From Haemonchus contortus (Eukaryota; Nematoda; Chromadorea; Rhabditida; Trichostrongylidae), in contig LS997565.1 in NCBI GenBank assembly GCA_000469685.2, forward strand, positions 47,292,336-47,356,335: DNA of 64,000 bases, in the 5' to 3' direction. Below the pieces are notes generated by a model that did no database searches, was not told the origin of the DNA, and saw only the letters and a list, made by a program, of their open reading frames with translations. The position numbers were made by a program, and so were the translations under genes. Below are positions 33,901-47,190 of the stretch, piece after piece. Within the stretch, counting starts at the first letter, position 1; every line of letters begins with the position of its first letter.

Positions 33901-34686
33901 CATTTACGCACGGCAGAAAAAACTCCTAGCATTGACATTCCCGAGGTCCATTCCCTAACTGGTACTTGCCAATTGCCAATTTACATGCAAACTTTCACAG
34001 TAGATAGAAAGCTCCAGTTGAGTTCATGCTGTCTTTATGTTACCTCTGAAAAGAGTGTCGGACTTGATTGATACGTACTTGTGCGAACACTGAAGAAAAA
34101 GGTAACATCCGAGATATCCCGCTTGAGCGATTGGGCGAATTGTTGTAAAATGTTGCCTCTAGTTATTTATAGGTTCAGAGCGGTTCGAAGATCGTAGTTC
34201 TGCTGATTCTATCAACACACACCAGACATGGTAAGACAGTTCCTTGATTGGAGATTATGATGATCTATCTTAGGGAACAAATTCAAGGGGTGGAGGTTCG
34301 AGCAGAATGAGAGGTACCAAGAGTATTCGAAAAACTCAACTCTTTCGCCCTACCTCTCAAAAGAGTGTGAGATAGTAACTCGAACTGCATAGTTCTCATA
34401 CACTACAGCACTAGGCTCGACTATAATAGTGGGAAAATATAGAATAAAGTCGATAAAAACCTTGTATGTATCTGTTGTTGGAAATCCATAGTATTCTCCT
34501 TGTAAAAGAAGAATTAGGCACTACAGGAACAATAACCATATGAGGTGTATATTAAAAACTCTTCTTTGAATTTCATTTTTAAGTTTAGTTTTTATGAAAG
34601 CATTACCGTAACATACCAAAAAAATTAAATTAACTACTGATCCTATTCTATCGAATACCCACATGAGTTTGTCATATTGCCCTAGG
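30966..34686. other. 3.7 kb without a supported gene
   Basis: AT-rich, frames under 95 codons. A possible very decayed minus-strand SINE head (reverse complement of CTGACCACTACGCCAGTCC at 32641-32659) lacks a convincing B-box. Confidence 0.4.
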
Positions 34687-35200
34687 ATGACTTATCTCGA
34701 AAAGAATTTGCGTTTGAATATGTGCTTTCTAATCTTCGTCGACCTTTTCTCTTCAATACCATAGAGGTTCTCGAATTAATGTTCAAAGAGCAAGAAATCA
34801 AGCCAGTATATAATGACGAAGACGTGATGTATTGTTGGAGCCTTGCACTGAGAAAAAGAAAAGTCCGACAGATTAAAAGAGCAAAAAGTGAACGAATAGC
34901 TTTGAGAACAAAGCCGGTAGCAATTGTAGACGATGTACTTGCTCATATGAAAAAGATTGGATAAATTGATGTACCTCGATCGTTGGTTCGTTACATGGCA
35001 AAACATTAAGAAGAAAGGTGAGCTGTGGAGAAAACGTCAGTTGCAGTGAGACAAACCCCTATGTGTACTTCAGAAAAGTAGAACGTCAAAATAGTTCTTC
35101 TAGCACAACGAAAATATCTTCAGAGAGAGTTCAAGAAATGGTTTCATGTAGTAAAAGTCGGTTTCTTTCAAAAGATAAAGAATTTACAAGTCGATTTTAA
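34687..35200 (+). pseudogene. coding-like region in two frames, possibly a broken gene (unidentified)
   Basis: After an acceptor-like GCCCTAG at 34686 a frame reads DDLSRKEFAFEYVLSNLRRP and on. It runs ~92 codons through a Lys/Arg-rich part (LALRKRKVRQIKRAKSER) to TAA 34962-34964. A different frame is then open from 34970 to TAA 35198-35200 and encodes a Ser/Cys-containing, Ser-rich peptide (SCGENVSCSETNPYVYFRKV). The composition looks coding rather than random. A frameshift, an unrecognised intron (the only donor/acceptor pair leaves 29 bp, too short) or two separate exons are all possible. No family is recognised. Confidence 0.3.
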
Positions 35201-35288
35201 GGGAGAGTAAATTTTACTTCTCATGTAAAGGGTTTGAGGTAGCGAATTCGGGAAAATCATAACGGTCGAAAGTTCAGGAGGTAGTTTA

Positions 35289-35430
35289 ATAGGTGTCAGG
35301 CTCGATTGAGATGGCAAATGCACCGACTTGTGCATTGGGTGGAACTGCAGGTTATTGTAGTTTCCTATGCCGTATGCATATTCAAAAGCCATAACGACTC
35401 TGAATGGAAATTGAATGCATGACGCATTCC
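35289..35430 (+). mobile_element. SINE-like element, 3' portion
   Basis: Matches the family body from the 'ggtgtcaggctcgattgag' block, through 'caccgacttgtgcattgg' and 'gcaggttattgtag', to 'gactctgaatgg' and a terminal 'gacgcattcc'. The tRNA-like head is missing, as in 5'-truncated insertions. Confidence 0.6.
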
Positions 35431-35800
35431 AGAAAAGAGATCGCTCCAAGCAAAAGACTATAGACCGCTTCAGAGAGCAGATATGGCGGTGATATCCTCT
35501 TCACCATTACGGAGGACGAACTCCTCGGATTCGTAATACTCCCACGACGTAATGCTGCATAATCTAGAGGATCCTTTCTCATGCAGCAAGTCTGAACTCT
35601 TGAGTTAATCAGAAGGATGTTCCAACCAAAGCAATTTCATTTTGTGACGTTTCTGCTTCGGCGATGGGATGGCAATGCATTGAATTATTTTAATTTTATG
35701 GCTTTCGCGGAAATTGCAAAAAGACGGTCGAAACAAAAATTCGTATATGGGCTCCAAAGCTAGAAGTGGAAATGCTTATATGTAATCTATGTTTTCTCAG

Positions 35801-35886
35801 AGACACGATTGACAGTGTCACCTCATGTGGACCAATTTTCAAGACAGTCAGCTTTGGAGAGCAGAATTTTACGACTGTTCAGATAG
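35801..35886 (+). CDS. possible 86-bp internal exon (unidentified)
   Basis: Strong acceptor ATGTTTTCTCAG ending at 35800 and donor ATAG|GTAATG at 35886/35887. The enclosed frame reads DTIDSVTSCGPIFKTVSFGE and on for 28 codons. Entry after one base and exit after one base means no stop in the chosen phase. No adjacent exon was identified. Confidence 0.25.
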
Positions 35887-38248
35887 GTAATGAGTGGTTA
35901 AAAACCCATACAAACCCCTTCAACAGCTTCAAGTCGACAGTTCCCAGTTCGAGCTACTTTCCTAATTGATGCATATTTATTACAGTACGGTCAGCGAGAG
36001 AGTCTTTCGCGCGCAACGAGTGGGATAGTTGTGCGGCGACTGTGAAATAGAAAGAGCCAGGCTGAATTAAAGGGAGAACTTGGAGAAACAAACGTTTTGC
36101 TTAAGACGGCATCATTCCTCTTTTCAGAGGGCTGAGATACTGCAGGGTGCCCTTCATATGCATGTCTCCCTTCAAACGTCACGTTCAAATGACATTCCAT
36201 GTCTTACGAATGTCACCTGTTCCGTTCGTATGACGAACTGGACGGACTGTTCGTCTCAATAAAACACAAAGGGCAAAAAAGCTATCAATATGAAAGGGAC
36301 AATCATGATGAACTTTGGATTCGAGGAGTGGGCCCAGGTACTAGCGCGGTACTGTAAGGTACCGTAATCTAGAGGGGTCAAACAATATGCAACCTCCAAT
36401 GGCAGACGGTTATGAAGACTGCTGTATTCAAACGAATACCGGTGCGTAGAAAGGGAAGTTTGGACTAAATGACCGGGATCATTTTCCAGAAAAACCCTAT
36501 AATATAAACGGCATCATTTTGTTCTCGGAGAGCAATCCCTCAGTGCCCTCTCAAGGTTTTCTATGTGGGGGATTACATTGTAAAGGAGATACAAGCGATT
36601 GGATGGAGAAAAATCAGGAATACTTCCGATGAACAAAGTCAGAGAAATTGCCTCGGAAAAATCGTAAAATTAATTTTTAGCCGCCTACGATCACAAGGTG
36701 TGCTTGTTATGATGAACAAAAAACGAAATCCAATTTCTGATGGAAATATTTACATATGCCAGAGATTCTCAGGACATTTATACGAGCAAGCCGAACTTGT
36801 TTAGTTTATTCCTTGAAAATAAGCAAAGCACATACTGACGATGATGGCGAGACAGATGTCTCTTCAGTGGAGCATCGGTCATGGAGCAAAGGTGCCAGTT
36901 CGAGTCAGTGACTATGTCAAAACTCCGAAGCTGTCAAAACTGCAGGTGAGCCCTACATTGGCACGGAATACAATGTCGACGAGTTCATGAAGATAACTTT
37001 TTGATGAAGGCCGCCCCCGAAATTCTGATAGCAAGTCGATTGACGTCAAAGACTTCATCCTTTTGTCCACTCATTCCTGTTGTTCCCATCTGTACTAAGA
37101 GCAAGTTGAGAAGGCCGCATTACTCAAGGAAAGACAAAGTAGTAAAGACATATTGTTCGCATAACATTCACGAAATGTCGCTGTACTGAGTTCCATAGAG
37201 CAGTGGCGGCTTTTGCTCTTAGCTCAAAATTTCCAATCAAACTATAAACAACCGTAAAATGCAGCGTGTGGAGGCACCTAGTCGTTGCGGTCGGCGACTT
37301 CCTGGTCGATGTCATATGGTCCTGGACTTTAACCTTTGTAATACTACGTGACTCTTGATTTTTCAGCGGAAAAGATGGTGCGAAACCTAGTCGTTTTTCA
37401 ATTCTATTCTATGTGTATCGGTAAATTCATGGAATAGGTTGAATGGCCTCCTCTCAAGGAATCCCCTCACTGATGATTCAATCTCTACTCTATCCATATC
37501 TGGATCAGTCATGCAAATTTCAACCCTTTCTGCAGAATCATATCGGATGTCGTTCTACCTATAATACTCACTGCTCCGAGGGTGTTCGCTGGGAAGCTGG
37601 CGACGTTTGTGAGCTAATGATTTACATTGTAATAAGATTTCATTTCATTTTAGGTAAAAATTTCGAATTATGAAGAGAACCATGAAAGCGCCCAAACTCT
37701 GCACGCTTGGTGACATTTGTTTTAAAATGGAAATAGCAATCCATCATTCAAAACGAATTTCTACCTTTTATGTCTCGTTCGGTGAAAATGACGTAGACAG
37801 AGAAATGAGGGATGGAGCAGGGAAAGAACATCAATGGAAACGAATGAAAAGTAACTGCTCCCTTTCTGGCACCAGCTTTTGGCAGGGCCATAAAGGATGA
37901 AAGTGGAGAAAATTCTTTTTCCATTTCCACCATCAATCAAAATTTGTAACAGATTTGAAAAAAGTTTTTATTTTTTTCTCAAGAACATTGAAATTTGAGA
38001 AGTAGACGCTGGATACTGCCATTTTAATGAGACCTCTAACATCCACGAACTGTTTTTGATTTATTTCAGGCTTTGTGGGAGGTGATACCGCTAAAACCTC
38101 AGCTAATAAACTTTTTATAACAATCTCGTGAGAGCTCAATGCAAAGCAACATCAGGTTACAATCCTGCCAAGGTTAATGAAAGCCCAAACGTGGAGTTTA
38201 ATGAGATCATTGCACAGAGTGCCGGCCTATCGAATAGGATGGAATCGA
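35887..38248. other. 2.4 kb without a supported gene
   Basis: Short frames only, the longest being 36565-36804 (+, 79 codons, no motif). No repeats recognised. Confidence 0.4.
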
Positions 38249-38409
38249 TGCTGTGGCAAATCACACACTATCCCCCAAGACTGCTCCAGGGTCAAATCCC
38301 AAAAGGTCACTCGTCCAGGCTAACCAAGTCTTCCGTTTGTGGAAGGTCGGTTCAATGACGCTAGACTGGTCTGGTAAGAGAAAAATTACTGGTTTGCACA
38401 TCGGCTGGC
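38249..38409 (+). mobile_element. SINE-like element, diverged and 3'-shortened
   Basis: Starts CTGTGGCAAATCACACACTA, has B-box-like AGGGTCAAATCCCA, then 'ggctaaccaagtcttccg', 'gaaggtcggttcaatgacg', 'ctagactggtctgg' and 'ttgcacatcggctggc' in family order. It ends before the last third of the body. Confidence 0.6.
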
Positions 38410-41400
38410 TTTTGCTATTTCTCATCGGCTAAATCAACCAGGCCTTAAAAGGATTGGGGTAAGTTTAACTTCATGGGCTATGCCTTCGAGAATCTTTTGC
38501 ATGCCGAAGGTATGAATTTCTTTGGAGAGATTGACTGATGTACTATGAAATATTACTACAAACAGAATACTACTGGAACTAAATCTTGGACTTGGACTGG
38601 ACTGGACAGTCTTGGACGATAATTTAGTTAAGATTACATCAAAAGATACATTATAGTACCTTTCAAATTCCTGCTCCTAGAGTACATAGAGAGTTCTTGA
38701 AGCGTAACTTGAGAGAAGAATTGCACTAATGAAAAATGAACGTAGATTTCGATGCTGTAAAGAATTTCTATTGAGGTATTGGGCACCTTCTATGGAATAC
38801 ATAACAAGGAGAAGCCGTCAACCGTGAAAACTATGAAAGTGTTAGTTGCTGGCTTACTAGGAATCGATCCAGTATTCAGTTAGTGTCTCGGAAAGAAGTT
38901 TTATGAATGTGGGCGATGATATCAAAAACGGTTTTCAGCTTGATTAGGTTTGACGAGTGCGCTCAGGTGGGTGCACAGACTGCAGTCCCATAACGAATGC
39001 TGCCCGTCATCCCCAATACATTTCCCTTTATGTCACATTTTTGGGTGTTCCCTGTTCCTCAGTTCTTTCATCTACTTTAGTCGATTGGTAAAATCGTAGA
39101 GACATAGTTCAGCATGGGGAAATTGGCAATCGGGAGGCATAGAAATGAGAATATCCAGCTCGAGGTGTGGAAACTCAGATATACTAACTGAACGTCAGAT
39201 CTTTAGTGCTGGATGAGAGCTCCAGAAGCCATATGGTCAGTCGTGCTTACATACGAAAACAGTACCACTGCCGCCTATTCAATGCTGATATTCCATTCTT
39301 GTTCCAGTTCAAGGAGCAATTTTTTCCGCAGAGGAGACATAATTCCCTCTTGGGGTAGCGGCTACCGGTGCCAGGACGTACCACGTTGGTATAGGCCCCT
39401 GACAGGTACCTACTGTCATATACCGCAATCGAACAAAATGGTATCACCCGACATCTATCTATACCTTTGGGTTGTCTAGTTGGAATATCCTATACCAAGC
39501 ATTCCAGACCATATCATTGAGAAGAATCTGAGCGATTTAACCTGGTGGGAAATTAAAATAAGATCATTTCAATACTCCCAGATTGGCTCAAAAAGGACTG
39601 CCTAAAAACGATATGTAGTAGTACCATGTGAACTAGCCGGTTCTACTAAGAAGGAAATTCAAGTGTTGTCAGGAGGAAGTATGGCTGACTAGAGGTGATA
39701 TAAATTTTAGCACTGAACAGCACTGTCTCTATTCTGAGAAAAATCCTAATTCCTCAAAGGTCATGTACTTACACAATGTATTTCCAAAAATCTAGCAAAA
39801 GTAGACCCTATCGACCGCCCCAAACATTATTTGAACCATTTCGGGAACCGTACGGGAAAACCCTGATATCCCCTTTCATCATTGAGATTTTCAGGATTTT
39901 CGAGATATCTGAATCGTAATCACATCACTCGAATTCCTACCACAAAAATGAATTGGTGTACAAAAAGTTCTCCAAAGCTGAGCAGGTATGCTGACGAGCG
40001 GTGATGAGGAAAGTACAATGAATACTGGTAAAGTGCAGGGTGTGCATGTATAATTATGTCATACGATTTCTAATTATCTAGAATTAGAATTTAATGACAA
40101 TGGAAATACTGAAATTGCCCTCATTCATCATGGGAAATGAGAAATAATCTGATTAGCCAAAAAAACCTAGTATCCTGTTTTACAGTCATACGTCATCGGG
40201 CGACGTCAGACCGTAGGATCGCTGGCTCCCGAAAAGGCTGATTACTCCACGAGTAATTTCCATAACGATTCAGAAAAAAGACAAAGCGATCCCATATTAC
40301 AAAGATTAGATGAGCCTGGTAGTCTCAATAAGCCTAATGGTCCTACTGGAAATGCGGAGTGATTCAGCTGTGCATTTCCGAATGCACTTACGACTTGTAG
40401 TGGGGTTGTCCCTTACTGCCAGCACACTAGACGTCGAAGTGATCAATTAGTAATAGTACTGTGAAGAAACTTTTGAAAAAATCCTCGGAACTGTTGCCCT
40501 TCAACAACAAATTCATAGGACTGCTGGTAATAGCTTTACAACCATCAAAGTACTATTCAAGTAGGCTGCTTTCATAGTCTGCCGGCCGGCCGGCGAACCA
40601 GCGTGCCGGCGTGCCACGAGGCAGTGCTAAGGGGGAAGAGGGCGGCAAACGGTCAGTCGAAGGGCTGAAAACCACTATGGTTTGCCATTCAGAATGGCAG
40701 TTGCATTTAAATGCCCATGAATGTGACACCACGTTCTGAAATTCGCCTTGTTTACTGTAGGCCAAGATTGTGTAAAGCCCAGTTTCGCACTATCTCATCA
40801 TCCCGGTTGGCATTCAGATATTGATCACTTAGATCCTGGTAATTGACTCTGAATTTCTACCTGTCCAGGTTAATCGGTCCTTCAGTGTCTCCGAGAACTC
40901 TCCAGTACCACACTTACTGTGAGGATCTAAGTACTGGCATGGTACGTATGTACTCATGGGAAAAGCCAGCCAATTCAAATGAGAGGCATTCGCGCCGCAC
41001 ATTCCAAATGGGATTGACTGGCCCCAAAGACTTTATTCTTCTCTTCCTCCCATTGTTTACAGCAGACGCTTTTTGTTCAAGCTGTGCGATTTACCGAAAC
41101 AAGGGAGGTTAATCGTAAATGAATTCCAGTCTTTAAGAATTCTTTCGTCCTTGACAGGAAGTACCAGAAAGATTAGGTTTTTTTAAGCCTTCTGCAGGCT
41201 ACCAATTAGGCTGAAAGGCTTCTTGCAGAGTGGAAGACCTTTCTGATTAAGAAAATCGAGGGGACTATGGACTAACAAAGTGCAAGATGAAGCATTTGTG
41301 ACTAGCATTCAGAAGAACAGTAGTCCCCCCTCCCCTTGAAAAAACTCAATTACGCTAAAATGTCTTCAAGAAAGAGTGTTTCCTCAAGGGAACGTGCCTT

Positions 41401-42489
41401 AACTCGTGTCTATTCTGCTGCTAACACAAATGGCACGACCTCATTCAGCGAATAAAGTTGGTGATATTTTTTCACTAATATCCAGAAGTTTTTCGAGGCT
41501 TCCTAGTGGAGCTGTTACCAGCGAATGAGCAGCTTTTGCACTCTTGAAAAACACCTTCCAGTCCACTATATCGCACTTACAAAACGCCTGATGATAGCTT
41601 TCTGTGGGACAACGATTTCGAATTTAAACTTGTTTTGAAGAGGGGTTGAATGCTCGAATGAGTGATTCAGAACTATTCAATCAAAAGCCGCTTACGACAT
41701 CATCACTTTCCTGAATGGGCAAGAAAATGAAGACGAACGACAATGCTGTCCTGTATGTAAGTCGACAAATCTTCGTGGTGCGCTCCTTTATTTTCAATCT
41801 GATTATAGAGATTTTCGATCATCATCTGTGAAAAGCGTTTCATATACATAAAAGATATTTTGTTATGCGACTGTTACTCCTTTATGCTTACTGCTCATGT
41901 ATCCATCCGTAATGAATATGCTTTCATCAATGTAATACGAGTAACAGTAGAGTGTTGACGATAAACAGAGACGCGGAAGAAAACGGATCAACAGAGACAC
42001 GGAAGAAATCGTATCCACTTCTAATAGTTGTAGGGAGGAATACGGGTTCGGGGACCGAAATAGAAGAATTTCATCCTCAAAACCAGAAATTTGAAAATGA
42101 AAAAGTCTTGTTTTATTCCTGCAGGAGATGGGGATATTCTTCCATACTCTTCCATTGTGCTATAAATGGGTAAAAATTATGCGAAGTTATCACAGATTTA
42201 TGTTTGGATGTCAGTTTCCTTTCGGTAGCCCTTTGAAATAGGTCCGCAACTAAGCAGCTGTAATACAGCGAAATATTCGGTACATAGTATTGCTGAGTTG
42301 TAAGCAGAACGACGGCCTTGAAAAGGATAAAGCCGTCCATGTACGTTCCTCGAACCGTGGCACGTATTCATTACACTACCGATAAGAAATTACCTCAAAC
42401 TAATACGGTGTTACTTTATCATTTTGGAATGCGCTATGCATTTGACGCACGTAACCGTTTTGAAACCCCAAATTTAATGAAATTCAAAC
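38410..42489. other. 4.1 kb without a supported gene
   Basis: No gene, RNA or repeat family recognised. The only notable local feature is a short CpG-rich palindrome, GCCGGCCGGCCGGC, at 40581-40594. Confidence 0.4.
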
Positions 42490-42720
42490 ACAGTTAGAAC
42501 TACTTGAACGCTACCATTCACTTCAACATCAGCTGGCCAAGCCCACCTAGGAGGAAGCCTTGCAATATTGGAGTAGTGTAGCAGAGAAGATGTCAGAGAT
42601 AGATAGAAGATACGTTGCTAGCCTTGAAGTCCGCAAAAGGGCAAATGCAAAAAGCATAAAAAATGTTGTGAAAGTACCGCGTAATCAAGGTTCCAGGTAT
42701 AGGGCAACGAGCTGATGTCA
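42490..42720 (+). pseudogene. decayed coding-like segment (unidentified)
   Basis: One frame reads QLELLERYHSLQHQLAKPT, a stop (TAG), then EEALQYWSSVAEKMSEIDRR and YVASLEVRKRANAKSIKNVV before ending. The helical, charged composition on both sides of a single stop suggests a broken coding sequence, perhaps from a retroelement, but no domain is recognised. Confidence 0.3.
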
Positions 42721-43154
42721 AGCAATTGACCTTGACTGTCCCAAAAAAAAAGCCAAATTGACCATTAAAATCGTATTAAGTAAGATTCCTGTGACTTGAA
42801 TGGGCGGCACGGAGCAAGTAGCGATGAAGAAAGTACAGGCAGGTGTCAGATGGGCCCTAGGCATTCATGATGATTAAAACGTCTTAGTAGTTCTTATAAA
42901 ATAACTTTTTGCGAATCGTTGTTATCGAAGAAACTGTAAAATTAATAAATGTGCAAAATCGTGGTAAATAATAATAATTAGCTTCAGCGCAATCAAAGGC
43001 ACAGTCCACGACAGAAATGGTTTCTGACATCTCTTTCCTACGATGAGCCAGTGGCCCTCAAAGATGCACAAGGGGCGTTGTCGGGCTAAAAAATAGCCTA
43101 GGTAGGGGACTATAAGGGCCTTAAAACCTGTGTGTCCGTACACCATACAGATGA

Positions 43155-43372
43155 GATTGTACCATGCGCACTGGGAAGTATACAGGCACGCAGGCAGCTT
43201 ACTGTACCCAGCATTGAGCAGTGGCCTTCACATTAGAAATCCCCTTCCGGGCACCGTTCAGGTCGCATTTTCGTCCAACCCTCTATTTCACTATCTCTTT
43301 AAAGCCTTGTACTTTCTTAAATACGATGATTTTTGCGATTTCTGCTCCTCTGTCTCACTTTCCTGGTCTATC
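43155..43372 (+). repeat. dispersed repeat, copy 1 (unknown family)
   Basis: Shares ordered blocks with 53134-53335: TTGTACCAT-GCACYGGGA, GCANGCAGC, ATTYTCGTCCAACCCT, AAAGCCTTGTACTT and TTTTGCGATTTCTGCTCC. Same orientation, with small gaps. Confidence 0.6.
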
Positions 43373-46300
43373 CTTTGAACTGTTTGGCCGAGAATGAATG
43401 CCCGAACTTTATCGTTTATTGTGAACTGGTTCCGGTGAGAGACACTTTTTGAGCAATTCATGTTCGAAGGAATACGGCATAAAAAATTAGTACCAGTTGC
43501 AAATGATAGTGGAATTCAAAGGACATAATGGAGAGAAGCGGGTCAACACATACATAATGCGAAAAACCTGCACCTAAATTGCCCTATAATCCTTAGAAAC
43601 TCTCTAATGGAGCAAACTTAGCTGTCTTCCGAAAACTGTCGAATATCCTATTTAATTTGGAATCCAAGCTCCTTATTTGCAAATCCATGGTCTGTGAAAC
43701 GGAGGTGAGCAGAACTTCTATTCTTTCACTTCTTAAATGAGAGCACCTAAAGCTGCTGATATAGGAAGGTGGAGGGTTTTGAAAGGGACGAAGGAATGAA
43801 GGCAAGCAGCTTTATGGATATGATGTGAACTTCATCTGGATTTGATGCCGTATACCTGAATTAATGCCTGCTCTGAAGCCACCGCTCCAATGAGGGGCCT
43901 GAGAGTTAGTATTCTAATGACCCAGTTACAGACCCTGGAGGAAAGACGGAACGGGATAAAGGGAAGTTCCCGGCTTACGGGGTGAACAGAAACGGGACCC
44001 CTTCGCGGAGATCCTGCTTAACCATAGCACAGTGAGAAGAGGGTAACTCCGATGTATGAACAGAGGTTGTCACGCAACAAGTGCTTTCACCTCTCCGAAT
44101 CATTTGGCTACAACTAGAATGCTATAATACATGAAGATGAGGAAGCAGAATACTGGCACACTCATTTCCATATAAGTCCAGCAGAAAAGAAAAGCGAATA
44201 TATGGGTGCTTTGGAAAATGGCCTTGATAGTTGTCGATAGCTCTTTTCTTTTCTTTCCCCTACCTTTCAGCTAACAATTAGTCGGGGATCATGAAAAAGG
44301 ACCTCCGCTCTTTGAATCACTCAGCGGAGAGGCAGGCATTTTGACTCTGATCCTTACAAATGTTGTAATCCGAAACAAGTCGTCTTGCAGACGTATGTCG
44401 GTACACATGTAACCGAAGATTCGGCTGACAATGGGTATCGAATGTCAACATAGACAACACGGCTTAATTTCTTGGTATTTCAACAGTGACTCCATAGCCG
44501 TTTTGTTTAGGGGATTGCGATATGCCGATTCAACAGAAGTAGAATCAAGAGATGAGAAGTTGGTGAGGTTCGATAAGTTATTCCGGATTTGCTGGGTTGT
44601 AGAAGATGCTGAAGTGTCAGAAGAAGTGATTTTTGAGCTGAGACCTCACCTCTTCCTATTCGTAGATAAGAAACTAACCGATTCAACGACAGTGCTATCA
44701 AATGTAATGCCAAACTAGTGAATTACATCGCTTCAGCTTCGATTCTTTATTTCGAGAGTGGATTAGCGATGACTAAAGACCTGACCATTTTGTCCTCTCA
44801 CCAAATCTTCAAGAGAACATCCATGAACTTCTAGTTTCTGACAGCTGTACAGCTTAGTGCTTCTATCCTCCTGAAGGAGTCTGGTAACAATTATTCCGAT
44901 ATCGTGGAGAACTTGGTCGCATTGCCATAGATTGGTTCCTGAGAAACCTCAGCAACGTCTGTGAAAGGCCCGCCACTTCGAACACCTCTACCTCTGCTCT
45001 CTAGATTACTGATTGGCAGGGATTCGATATTGTTCGTTTAAACGAGTAACGAAAGAAGAGAAACATTCTCCGGCCATAGGTCGGACATCACTCGAAAAGA
45101 AGCATGAGAAGCTAAACCTAAGCTTAATTACTTTACGAAGCTTTGGAAGGCTCTGAGATGGACGTTAGGTATAGCATCGGCTTTTCCAGGTAATCCTTGC
45201 TTTAAGAGAAAAAGCGACGTGAGAAAGCAATGGCAGACGATGATGGATGGCATTGAGAGTAATTTGCAATTCTCTACGTAATAGGCAACGAAGGATTAAA
45301 GCAAAAAAAATAACAAAAAAAAATAGTCAGGCGTATATCTAATGATCGAAGCTCGCCTTAAAAAAAATACATCTAGAGTGAGAGGGTTTTCATCCTCAGC
45401 GAGAACAAAATACTAGTGAAGGGACTAAGCGACTTTTCTGTCAAAAAGAGGCCTGTCGAAAAAGTTTTGAATGATTTCTCGAATTTAAGTTGTAAGTAGC
45501 AGAGCTCCTGAAAAAGTTAGGAAAGAGAAAGGAAATATAGAGAGCAGGAGACCCTGGGACACTGCACTTTCCGTGGCATGGAAATCGAAAAATTGAGACT
45601 AGAAAAAATCGTCACATGCTCCCAATGAAATCCATGTAAGTAACAATGGTCTCTTTCAAAGCGGCACCTTCGGACACCCCGGAACAGGAAATTATCACCC
45701 AAACGGAATTTCAGGGTTGATTTTAAGCCCGATTGATAGGAAATTTCGAGAAGGCTTCACCACACTGAGCCTTGTCAATCTACTACAAACAGGAAATTTC
45801 TGCCGTCAAGTTCCTTCATTCCGTCGAAATCTACTCTCTGGGTAATGTTGATGAGGATCGGATATAACTGGGTGCATCCAATTTTCTTACTCAATACGAC
45901 TTTCCTAATTAATTCTTCTTTGACTCACGCAAACAAACTTCGTGTTGGTTTTCTATTGGAAAATGTGATTGCTGCGGTTCCCTTACTGGCGATTTTCCGT
46001 GGGTTTTCTTCTTTACTTTCAAATAGTTGCGCCACGTTCGTGATTGAATGTGGAGGGGAACGAAGCAAAAAGGGTTGGACGAGCTCCATGCCGATTCTCT
46101 GAACTCGATACTTCTGCATTACACAGAACTGGGCTGTTGGTCCAATGAGGCAGCGCATATGAAGTTCTGTGTCCCCGGATCGAAATCTTGTTAGAAGATA
46201 TGCCTTCAAAATTTGTATCCATCAGACGTATACATGGAGTGGTGGTCAGTTTGTTGGGAAGGCGCCACACCCATAATGTGAATAGAGGAGCCTTCGATGG

Positions 46301-47119
46301 TACAGCAGTGAGTATGGTCCTAAATCAAGTATTGAATCGTCACTCTCTTTAGCCGATCAAGCGTCTCGGCCCGTGACTATGCAGGGTGTGGTGATGACAT
46401 AAATCTCTTTGAGAAATTGTTCCAAGGCGGGAAGGAAGCCACAGTGTTTGACTGGTGCCCCATACCGTTCAAACTAACGAACAGTGGGGCGGCAGGAAGA
46501 TCTCTTCAATCTGATCAGCTACTTTAAGTCCCAGTAGCATCACTGCTGTATGTGAGTTGGCCTCGATAAAATTACATTTGTAACTACACATCGATTAGCT
46601 TCTTTAGCTCATCTGTAGCTATCAATTAACCTTGAATTTACTCGTTAACTCATCAGCATTTGCTATAACTGCTCACACAATCTGTGGATATAATATGTAT
46701 ACTATCAGTCGGGTCGCTAGGCTTACGCCGGTCCTCACTCTTTTTTTTACAAAGTAGATAGAAAATGTATTACAGTTGGCGCCCGAGTGGGGGTGTGCAC
46801 CTTACCCACCCCGTGCTTCTTCAGTCCCAGTTAAAAAACTCTATGTTCTCGGATAGAAACGTTCCTGAGCTCAATCATAGACTCATCTTCTTATCTGCGC
46901 TATAGCGTTCGAAGTTGAAAAAAGGGAATAAATACATAGCACGCCAGTACATGTGGAAATCTCCATTTTGGAGCCGCCACTTCACTCCATATTACTCACT
47001 TCACTCCGCAGTACTAACTCTATTCCACTAACTTATCCACCAAGATACTGTTTTTATATAAGAAGAAAATGTAGGGTAGACTGGGTTTTCCATATCACTA
47101 CCGTTATCGTAATCGTAAA
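43373..47119. other. 3.7 kb without a supported gene
   Basis: The frames at 44431-44718 (+, 95 codons) and 45845-46270 (both strands) carry no recognisable motif. No RNA gene or transposon end was seen. Confidence 0.4.
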
Positions 47120-47129
47120 ATTTTGGGGA

Positions 47130-47190
47130 CGGACAGACCGACAAACCCACATACAAATATACCGACATACCGACAAACCGACACACCAAG
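47130..47190 (+). repeat. degenerate short tandem repeat (ACCGACA-like)
   Basis: Repeated ACCGACA/ACCGACAT/ACCGACAA units with substitutions. Confidence 0.7.
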
